From Anastrepha obliqua (taxonomy: Eukaryota; Arthropoda; Insecta; Diptera; Tephritidae), in assembly GCF_027943255.1 (NCBI RefSeq), contig NC_072896.1:6014001-6078000 (forward strand): 64,000 nucleotides of DNA. Reading direction: 5' to 3'. Positions 56,001 through 64,000 of the stretch are shown here, one piece after another. A model generated the notes under the pieces. The model did no database searches. It saw only the letters and a program-made list of their open reading frames with translations, and had not been told where the DNA came from. How positions within the stretch are numbered: position 1 is the stretch's first letter; each line of letters starts with the position of its first letter. Position numbers and translations under genes: made by a program.

Positions 56001-59000
56001 AACTTTTTTCTGTCTTATAGATACATATTTAAAGAATAATTTCTGGTATTAAAAAAAAAAAAAGTTAAAACTCCTCCATTGTGATGTCATTTCCGGTGAC
56101 CCCTCGGAAAAAAAGGTGCGTCCGCGTTGTCAGCATAACTCCTGACAGGCTCATCAAAAATGAAAAATTAAAAATAAGTTTTTGAGTTAAGACCATAAGC
56201 TCGTGCTTGAACGAAGGAAAGAAAAAAAAAGTAAAAATTGGAGTTTTGGCAGACATTTTTCCAAAAAAATTAAATTTTCGGTCAAATTTGCTTGTCATTT
56301 TTTTTTTTAATTGTTGTTCGTTCAAGCACGAGTAAATTGTATTTCGAACACCTGTGTAAAATTTCATCAAGATCAGTTGAGTAGTTTTCTAGAACATTTG
56401 ACAACCGACTTTGAAAACACAGTTCCGAGAAAAACGCGTTTAAAGTTTTGAGTAACAGTAAAAGTGGCTTGGAGCGCACACATTCCAAAGGCTGTATCTT
56501 CGAATTTATTATTCGGATCGACTTGAAAATTTAGGATAATATTCCTGAGATGTTGTAGAAATTAATAAACCAAAAAAAAAAATAAATCGATTTTTTGAAC
56601 CAACTAAACCCATGTAACCCCTTAAGAGCTTGTAGGCTGTTTGGCTGTTCGAGAAGATAACAACTTTGTCCGCACGTGTCCGATGAGTAACACCTAATGT
56701 CTTTCACAATACCCATAACTCTTCAAAGATGGATGATGTGCGACATTCTCTTTTAAAAGTAAAACTTCCTTTTTTGTTCTGATCCTAAATTGCGCAGCCA
56801 ACCGACTCGGGCAAGACCGAAACCTCAGCAGCAAAAACCACAAAGCCATCAGCTAAATACTCATTTAATTTTTGTGCAAAGGTAGCTCTAATTTCTGCTG
56901 CGGTCACCTTTCTCTTAACGCCCGGGAGGCTTTGCGTGTCCATGTATAAGTTTTTTACTACCTCGAAAAGGATCGCTAATCTTAGTGTTGCTGAAGACGA
57001 CTGAAAATTTTTCAAATACACAGGTGTAATTTGATTTCGTGCCAGAATTATTGGCAATTGTGTCATACATCTTAACATTGAATTGCTTTAGCTTTATGAT
57101 TTCTTTGGCAATGAGCCACAATACTCTCTCAGCTGCAGGGAGGTCGTGCCCGAGCACATAGAGCAGCGCAACCGGAGTTGACGGGGAGTACCCAAACTTT
57201 TCCGAAGAAAAGAGTTTTGAAAAGTTGTAATTTTTTTGATTGTTGTTTTGATTGCTAAAGTTGTTGTAGTGATACAATACTCTATTTTCACCTAACAAAG
57301 CTCTTATAAATTTAAAGGCTGCTTAAGGGCGTAGGCCTGCTTTTATTATTGGCAGCAATTCGGAAAGATTAGAATTGTGTTTTGACTCCTCAATTACACC
57401 AGCAAAGTGATCACTTACTGCCAAGGACGAGCTAATTGGTCTCCCTAAATAATAATAAATAAATAAATTTACAACCTGTGTCGTTATTTTTCCTCTATAT
57501 TCCTTTAGCCTTTATTACAACAATACAAAAATAACTCAATGCCTTAAAACGCTACATTTAACGCTATATTGAATAGATAAATATTTCAGTTAACTGATAA
57601 CCATCCCATTACAAATGTTTTAGGAGCTAATCATAAATATTTATTCATTTATCACATATGGCAGTATGTGTGTGTGTGCTATGCAGGTGGGTAAAAATAT
57701 AGCTTTGGCCACAAACATTAACCACCTATGTAAGCCGATTTAAGAAGGAAATTAGTAGCCTTTGCCACCGTATTCTACCAAAAAATGTCTGTATTCCTAC
57801 CCATAAATCCTTTCTATCTTCCTAGAAAAGTTATTGATAAAAAATAAAGTGATTTCTGTACGAGTATAATATAGGCAGACATAAAAAATGATTTTCTTGG
57901 ACATGATTTTCGATTTAAGCGGTTATTGCTAATGAGAATGAATGGTTAGTGCAGGGTGGGCCTCTAGCGTTTGAAATTGAACTACCGATTTTTTTTAGTT
58001 TAACTGCTAAAATAATATACGCGGCATGTCAGAAAAATTATATCGCTTTTGCTTCGAAAAAGTTGATAAATATTAACCCTTAACGGCCGAAAGACCCCCG
58101 CAAATATTGCAAGTTTGTACATCCCTGGTTTGTTGATCATATAGAATTATAAATCAAGTAAATATATTGAATTTATATCTAAATAAATCAGTTAAAATGT
58201 TTAGTTTAAGTTTTCATCCTTATAAACGTTTTAGAATTTCACCTAATTTTCCGTCGTCTTATGGGTGAGTGAAAAAAGCTCTCGGCCGTTAAGGGTGAAA
58301 ATCGAATATCGCAAAGCACAACTCGAATAATCAAGCGAAACGAAGATATTAATTGGTCTGCTAGAAGTTGCAATTTGACACCATTAGACTACACTTTGTG
58401 GGATGCCGTGAATAATAAATATTCCGCTAGCCATTCAAAGACGTTTCAATAATTGAAAGGTGAAATCGAAGTTGTCATTGGCGGAATTGGGTTGATCCTT
58501 TGAATTAAATTATAAAAGGTCTTTCAAAAGTGACGCCTAGATATCAGTATGTTTTTTTATGTCATCTTTAAGATTTGTCAAGTAGGCAGATATGCAATTT
58601 TACATGGAGGTTCTTCTTCTTCTTAATTGGCGCTATAACCGCTTACGCGATTTTGGCCGAGTTTAACAAAGCGCCCTAGTCGTTTCTTTCTCGTGCTAAC
58701 CGACGCCAGTTGGTTGAAGCCAAGTCCTTCTCCACCTGATCTTTCCAATGCAGAGGAGGCCTTCCTCTTCCTCTATCTGCTACCACCAGCTGGTACCGCA
58801 TCGAATACTTTCAGAGCCGGAGCGTTTGTATCCATTCGTACAACATGACCCAGCCAGCGTAGCCGCTGGATCTTTATTCGCTGCGCTATGTCTATGTCGT
58901 CGTAAAGCTCATACAGCTCATCGTTCCATCGCCTGTGATATTCGCCGCTGCCAACGTGCAAAGGTTCAAAAATCTTGTGCAGAGTCTACACGAGAGGTTA

Positions 59001-60298
59001 GTTTAAGTTAAACTGGTTGACTTGCAGTCACGCACCCGTTCGATACATAGCGACACTATCCTGGGATAAAACCTATCCTACGCTTCACAAGAGAGTCTAA
59101 ATGGTTAGATGATAAGCTTCCTGAGTTACACTATTCTAGCCGACTGCCACAAAAACAATAGCAGTACGAAATAACGTTATAATAAAAAACAGTCAATAAA
59201 TTGTTTATTTTTATTGAATCACGCTTATTGCTAAAACGAGAAATTTCATTCCCGGTCACCAATGGGTTAATATAAACAAGCCATATGATGGAAAAGAGAA
59301 CAGAAATGAAAAAAGTTGTTTGTAAATAAAAACAAAAAAATGCAAAAAAAAACTCTAAAACTACGTCAGCTCCACAGCTGATTCAGTCAAATCCACTAAG
59401 AACCAAGTTGTGAAACCGCGATATGCGCAACTTTCTGTATTTGTTCAACCGTGTAAAATCTCTCATTTACATACATTACTTACTTTCAATCAGGGAAAAA
59501 GATTTTTTTTTTCATATGGCAATCAAATGTAAAATCTAAAAAGTTACATCGCACATTCGTCTCTCTACCCTACACCACACGGAAAGTGGCATAGTATGAG
59601 TGTGCCTAGCACTGCTGTGAATTAACCGAACTGATTAACTAAAACTTAGGTACGAGGAAGGCATTGAACTTAGTCAGTTATTTATGAGTGCAAATGATGT
59701 AAATATGTAGATATAGGAAATTTTTGTTGGATAATTTATAAAGAAAATAAATGCAAAATAATTGAAACTCGATTTGTATTCTCTCTCTCTCTTCAACTAT
59801 CCACATACATACATACATACATACATATACCCGTTTCCAAACTCTTTTGTTTCATTTCTGCACATCTTACTTTGTTTTACACTTTGTACCATCAGCGCTT
59901 TGACCTTTGTACCGTAACTAAGTTTCATTGATAAACGACGAGCATATTTTGACGCATTTACATATGTATGTACATACATATATTATTAAATCAGTGCGTA
60001 TAATGTAAATATTTTTCACATAATCACTATTCTCACAGGTGCTGCATGACCAGGTGGCACATAATTTTAAATAGTTTAGTTGCTTGCTCACCTTCAGGCG
60101 TATATGCTCCTCTCCCTCCAACAGGATACTCATGCGCTTGTAGCAAAAAGTTGACAGTTGACGATATTTATTCAATGGTCCAGTTTTGAAGTCCGGGAAG
60201 ATGGTTTTGTCTTCGAGTATATTCTTTGGTGGCTCTCCCTCTTGCTCAGTTTCGCTGGGATTTTGTAAAAGTGATAAGAATTTCATGAATGCAGCCAT
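53048..60298 (-). CDS. Peroxisomal acyl-CoA oxidase (CG9527-like)
   Basis: Seven coding exons, all GT-AG and in phase: 60298-60092, 55309-55172, 55100-54610, 54553-53805, 53737-53583, 53518-53231, 53158-53048; 712 residues, within the usual 660-720. It catalyses the FAD-dependent first step of peroxisomal beta-oxidation (acyl-CoA to trans-2-enoyl-CoA, producing H2O2). Signs: [16 protein letters not shown], the FAD/substrate segment [48 protein letters not shown] and [11 protein letters not shown]. The protein ends AKL, a type 1 peroxisomal targeting signal. Exon 3 must start at TATGTTTCC (acceptor TTGCTTGCAG) to keep phase; a nearby upstream AG would shift the frame. The first intron is 4.8 kb and full of transposon remains. 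Symbol left blank because the oxidase paralogue is judged from synteny only. Confidence 0.93.
55650..55870 (-). pseudogene. LINE RNase H fragment in oxidase intron 1
   Basis: Minus-strand reading gives SPSHSG, then [15 protein letters not shown], matching the C-terminal part of a retroelement RNase H domain (WxPSHxGIxGNExADxxAK). Damaged and short. Confidence 0.5.
55921..56621. mobile_element. MITE with TTAA duplication
   Basis: Perfect 16-bp TIRs GGGGTTACATGGGTTT and AAACCCATGTAACCCC, each flanked by TTAA (55917-55920; 56622-56625). 701 bp, no transposase. TTAA duplication points to mobilisation by a piggyBac-type transposase. Located in oxidase intron 1. Confidence 0.8.
56785..57298 (-). 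pseudogene. Unrecognised coding-like remnant
   Basis: Two overlapping minus-strand frames (57298-56915 and 57078-56785) have non-repetitive, protein-like composition: [20 protein letters not shown] and [20 protein letters not shown] are examples. They are in different frames, as if one gene had been frameshifted, and lie inside oxidase intron 1. I do not recognise the family; it could be a transposon-derived or captured gene, or chance. Confidence 0.25.
57299..58076. other. Oxidase intron 1, nothing recognised
   Basis: AT-rich, no element with clear ends. Confidence 0.4.
58077..58295. mobile_element. Short TTAA-type MITE
   Basis: Ends CCCTTAACGGCCGAAAG and, from the right, CCCTTAACGGCCGAGAG; TTAA at 58073-58076 and TGAA (one change) at 58296-58299. 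219 bp, no coding capacity. Confidence 0.75.
58315..58500 (+). pseudogene. Tc1/mariner transposase fragment
   Basis: [20 protein letters not shown] followed by [20 protein letters not shown], matching the VNWPPRSCDLTPLDYFLWG block around the last catalytic Asp. Only this part remains. Confidence 0.7.
58518..58612 (+). mobile_element. 5' end of the 34371-type Tc1/mariner element
   Basis: Starts near a TA with AAAGGTCTTTCAAAAGTGAC and continues through TTTGTCAAGTAGGCAGATAT, paralleling the end of the element at 34371-34955. It is cut short by the LINE 3' end that starts at about 58613. Confidence 0.65.
58613..59000 (-). pseudogene. LINE C-terminal fragment with AAG tail, copy 2
   Basis: Minus-strand frame 58961-58773 reads [35 protein letters not shown] and [10 protein letters not shown], the same LINE family as 32840-33414. 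The 3' end is GCGCCAATTA (reverse of 58624-58633) followed by (AAG)n. Severely 5' truncated. Confidence 0.85.
59001..60091. other. Oxidase intron 1, 5' part
   Basis: A (TC)n run near 59780 and (ATAC)n near 59803-59827. No exon or element with ends. Confidence 0.4.
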
Positions 60299-61139
60299 TT
60301 TTTTATTTTTATTACGTATAATACAGTTTGATAGTTTTTAATATTGTAATCAATCTAAAGTGAATATGCGCGCAGCAGAAAGCTTGACTAAAGACTAGAT
60401 TTGTGGTCACTTTGTGTTGTGAAAGCCAACCGCTAATATTTATTTACAAGCTGGTTTTCTCTGATTTTGTTGAAACACTCAATTTGTTGAGACGCAGTGA
60501 GCTCGCGGTGCGAATTCGTCAACGTAAGTTTTATAAGAAATGAGCGATAAAAACAAAACACACAAATGCACTGTCGTGAGGAAATATTGATTGAGAGTTG
60601 AAATATGCGACCCGGCAAAGTAGTGCAAAAACAATAAAAGACGGTTATAAATAAATGGTTACCATAGTAATTTTATTTTATTGACTTTTTTATCATTTCA
60701 CTTATTGGTATTTGTTTACTTTTTTGTCACATTTTTTAGACAAATTGTGCTTTCTTGCTCTTTTTGTGCTTAGATAAAAAATAAATAAATGAAAGGGGTT
60801 TCCGTTAGGGACAGACTGTGGTGAAATTATTGCTTTGGGGGCGCCTGTTAAATGGGTTGTGCATTATTTAGTTACTGATGCCAAAGTGACCAGTTACACT
60901 AAATTGAGTTGAAAGCGCAAAAACTTGATTGTCAATAACAACCAAAATTGTCATCCCAGGTTAACAGGTAGTACGTACAAAAGTTGATTGCTTGGTGTGG
61001 ATTTGGGACGAACGGTGGCCTTACTTCTTCTAATTACAGACCGATTGCAAGCACTTACTTTTGGTCAAAATATAATGTGGGCAACAAGTGACTCCAACAG
61101 CAGTATGGCGATACGTACCGCACACCGAACGCCACGATG
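60299..61139. other. Upstream flank of acyl-CoA oxidase
   Basis: Should hold the oxidase 5' UTR and promoter; no clear TATA box or initiator was identified. Nothing else coding was seen. Confidence 0.35.
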
Positions 61140-61290
61140 GACATTCTGCCATTCTCATCACAGTCGGTTCTATGTTACCGGAAGAACCTGGATTTGCTAT
61201 ATATCCGGCGAAGGACTGTCACTTCCGCAGCATTTCGAGATATTTATGGAGAGTGTTTATGCTGCTACAACAACAACAACGGCATGAACA
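61140..61290 (+). mobile_element. LINE 5'-end/3'-tail derivative
   Basis: CGGTTCTATGTTACCGGAA resembles the 5' end of the LINE at 47292 (CGGTTCTACGTTACCGGAA), and about 90 bp later the sequence ends ATGCTGCTACAACAACAACAAC, a LINE-like CAA tail. It looks like a short element built from LINE ends, possibly SINE-like. Confidence 0.5.
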
Positions 61291-61569
61291 TTCTACACAA
61301 GTTGTTTGAGAATGTCGTTATACCTCGCGGCAGTAATGTGAATTTGCCAGTTAAATCGCGCGACTTAACCCGAGATACTTTGTTGTAGGGGTTTTTTCAC
61401 GACTCAGACCTATGCCAATTAGTCACAGAAAATCGATGTCCCCAAAGGCAACATAACCTACTTCATTACTCATATTTAGGAGCAGAATCATTGAAGATTT
61501 GACCTTTTGGATCCTTGAGGCCATGCGACGCCGCGTCGGATATACGTATAAAGAAAGTCATGTTCCACA

Positions 61570-62010
61570 TATCGGGTGTTTTTTAAGAACTTGAGAAATT
61601 AAAATGAATTTTTTTATTTTAATCTGGTAGATAATTTCCATCGAGTTACACTCGAACAGTTTAATAAATCCATTCTTAAGCGCGCGGTAAGGCAAATTGC
61701 GCCGTCTTGTTGGAACTGAATGTTTAACTAATTCATTTTTGAAAACAAAAATTCAGTCAGCTCGATAGCGCTCGCCATTTACCGTAACTCATTTCAAAAG
61801 AAATAAGGACCGATATTGCCACCAGCGTACAAGCCGCGCGTAATGCTCTATAAACTTCGGAAACAGACTTATTTTTTTTTTAAGAAAATTTCCACAATGT
61901 GGAACCGTTGTTCATACAGGACAGAAATGTCAACACAGTTTGCCATTCTCAGCTGCTAAACTATAGTTATCGATGTCGATAGTTCTTATTCAACAAAAAC
62001 AAACCACCCT
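61570..62010 (-). pseudogene. Tc1/mariner-superfamily relic
   Basis: Minus-strand GLYAGGNIGPYFF (the WCGLxAGGIIGPYFF block) near 61800-61850, inside sequence bounded by GGGTGTTTTTTAAGAACTTG (left) and AAAGGGTGGTTTGTTTTTGT (from the right). Many frameshifts. Confidence 0.65.
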
Positions 62011-62029
62011 TTATAATGGAAAACCTGGG

Positions 62030-62115
62030 CCTTTAAAAAAAATTATGATTTTTATTTATAAAAATTATGATTTTTATTTAAAAAAAATTGTGATTTTTAT
62101 TTTTTATTTTATTTG
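62030..62115. repeat. Short tandem repeat, ~28 bp unit
   Basis: Three units of AAAATTATGATTTTTATTTA-like sequence in a row. Confidence 0.65.
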
Positions 62116-63640
62116 AACATCGACTCTCCTTATTGGAAAACCCTTTTTCGATATGTAAATTTCACTGAAATGTAGAGGGACATTAAGATATCTTTAATTG
62201 CCACCGTCTTAAAAACTATTTTTTTCCTCTGGATTATTATTTGTTTAGATTTCTTTTCCAGAACCTAAGATCTAAATACCTTTCAAGGCTATATGCGTCA
62301 GTCTATTGAAATTTAAAGTGTTACATACATACATATTTACATGAACGCATTTGAATTTTGATTTATATTTTTCAGAACTATAAATTTTTTATTGGTCACA
62401 CTATTTTGCAGAAGGTTGAAGAAACGGCCATGCTCGACTTGCTCGACTTGCTATTGGACTTGCTCATAATTTTCACTTCATACCAAAATCAAAAAATAAC
62501 ATTTTTTTTCGAAAGTGTGAATATGAATGTGCAATAGGCCGGGTCGATTTGTAGGGAGGCAAAAAATCGTCCATTGCTCTGTGAAAATCATATTCTAGGG
62601 ATCAAAATAAGAAACTTTGCCGAAGGAACCATACCTCCAAAACGAATTCTGATGTCCCCCAATTTGGATCCCCCATTGTACAATATATTAAGGCCGGTCT
62701 ACATTTAAATTAAGAAAACAGATTTTAAATTCAATTTTTTTTTTATTTGATTTTACCTCCAGTTATTGAAATTTAATTTAATTTTTTAATATCATTTTTA
62801 TTTAATTTTAGACAAATTTAAATAATTTAGCTACTTCATTAATTTAATTTAATTTATTTCATTTTATTTATTAATAAGTTTCCACTTAATTTATAATAAT
62901 TCAACTTTTTTATTTATTTCATTTAATTTATTATATTTTTTTAAATTTTTTAATAAGCTTCTACCGTTCATAAATATAAGTACAAGCCTACACTTTTTTA
63001 TTTCAATTTGTTTTATTTTTTATTTGACTTTACCTTAAGTTATAATAATTAATTAATTAATTTTTGATTTAATTCCGTTTAAATTTATTTAAATTCACTT
63101 TATTTAGTTTATTTTATCTCAATTTTCCATCTAATTTCTTAATGCTCCATTAAAAAGCACTTTAAGTCCGCTGCCTATAAAAATCTCCTAATTACCTCAG
63201 TCTTTATGTGCAAAGTACATATTCAAAAACTATTCACTTACTTGTTAGTAATTACCACCATGTTGAAAGTTCAGTGATGCCACAACACCTAAGACCTTAA
63301 ATGTCAACGTCGTTTAAATATATTTTTTCTATTTTTTAAGAAATTTTTTTAATGTAAAGAATTGCCGGCCTTTTTCGAATTCACCGCCAATTTCACCGCC
63401 AAAGTTTTTGCAACCGCACAACACGAGCCTCGAACACCAACTATTGTCCAGCACCGAACGCGAGTCAAATAGTAGTTAACTTATAAAATATATATACATA
63501 CATGCAAAGGATGTCTCAATAGGAGCGCTCGAAATTTGAAACTTTTTATTTCATTTTTAATTTTTTAATTTATTTTTTATTCTTGCGTCACTTGTCATAC
63601 TGCAAGGGAAGCAGTGAATTTACTGAATTAGAGGCTCGAG
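62116..63640. other. AT-rich flank, no gene seen
   Basis: 62690-63130 is made of TTTAATTTAATTTATT-like simple sequence. No coding signal. Confidence 0.4.
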
Positions 63641-63880
63641 GGCCTCAGCATCTTCTGTGGCGGTGATGTTATCTGGCCATCGAGATCATGCAACTTAACG
63701 CGACTCGATTATTTTGCGTTGGGCTAAGTGAAGTCACTAGTCAATACAGAAAAATCACAAACGATTGCCGCCCTGAAGGTCAGCCTATCCGGCGTTCTTC
63801 ATGTATTGAGTGCCGTTTATGCAGAAATTCATCTTAAAGTGGTCCAATGGAATTAGCTAGTGGCATGGCATTTTCCCTGA
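63640..63880 (+). pseudogene. Tc1/mariner transposase fragment
   Basis: GGDVIWPSRSCNLTRLDYFA, a stop, then VKSLVNTEKSQTIAALKVSL: the last catalytic Asp block (DVNWPPRSCDLTPLDFFLWG) of an insect IS630-type transposase. Frame broken. Confidence 0.7.
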
Positions 63881-64000
63881 AGTTATGGCTTTTGGTATTG
63901 GCTCTAGTAGTAATAATATAGAGGAAAGAATTTTTTTTCTGCGATCAAAAGTTGTTAACAATTTATTATTATTAAAAGAAGATAATAAAAATAACAAAAC

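Overview
This is a eukaryotic, AT-rich, intron-containing window, most likely from a higher dipteran and probably a tephritid-type fruit fly. The organism call is an inference from three insect-like genes, short GT-AG introns and the transposon mix; the sequence carries no species marker. Three host genes can be reconstructed exon by exon. (1) Tiggrin (Tig), minus strand, 2403-9584, is a secreted extracellular-matrix protein with about 16-17 tandem repeats of roughly 75 residues and an RGD tripeptide. (2) Fic, plus strand, 44331-52123, is a membrane-anchored AMPylase/deAMPylase with TPR motifs, an inhibitory Glu helix and HPFIDGNGR. (3) A peroxisomal acyl-CoA oxidase, minus strand, 53048-60298, has 7 coding exons and a C-terminal AKL peroxisomal signal. 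From memory, the Drosophila melanogaster counterparts (Tig, Fic/CG9523, CG9527) sit together at 26D, so this looks like conserved microsynteny.

The ~34.7 kb between Tig and Fic, and several introns, are packed with transposable elements, mostly decayed. They include Tc1/mariner-superfamily relics at many sites, one element with clear terminal inverted repeats (21240-22475), two matching internally deleted derivatives (1389-1721, 20210-20563), a piggyBac copy, TTAA-flanked MITE candidates, a four-copy tRNA-derived SINE family, and non-LTR (LINE) fragments of at least three types.

Two nests stand out. In the last Fic intron a TA-flanked mariner (46549-51782) carries a full-length LINE (47292-51229) bounded by an 8-bp duplication; the LINE has a long intact endonuclease/reverse-transcriptase frame and a 2A-like GVESNPGP motif near its N-terminus. 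At 39.1-43.5 kb a LINE relic is split by a piggyBac, which is split by a TAA-flanked element, which contains a mariner tail.

Layout: 1-1.7 kb transposon relics; 2.4-9.6 kb Tig; 9.6-20 kb mostly unrecognised AT-rich DNA with small relics and tandem repeats; 20-24 kb mariner and SINE cluster; 24-29 kb relics, a tRNA-like insertion and a ~150-bp tandem array; 29-35 kb LINE, mariner and SINE fragments; 35-44 kb repeats and the four-level nest; 44.3-52.1 kb Fic; 52.1-53.0 kb convergent 3' ends; 53.0-60.3 kb acyl-CoA oxidase with a TE-filled first intron; 60.3-64 kb AT-rich flank with relics. No functional tRNA, rRNA or CRISPR was seen. The host genes are not obviously one pathway: matrix adhesion, ER protein AMPylation and peroxisomal beta-oxidation.
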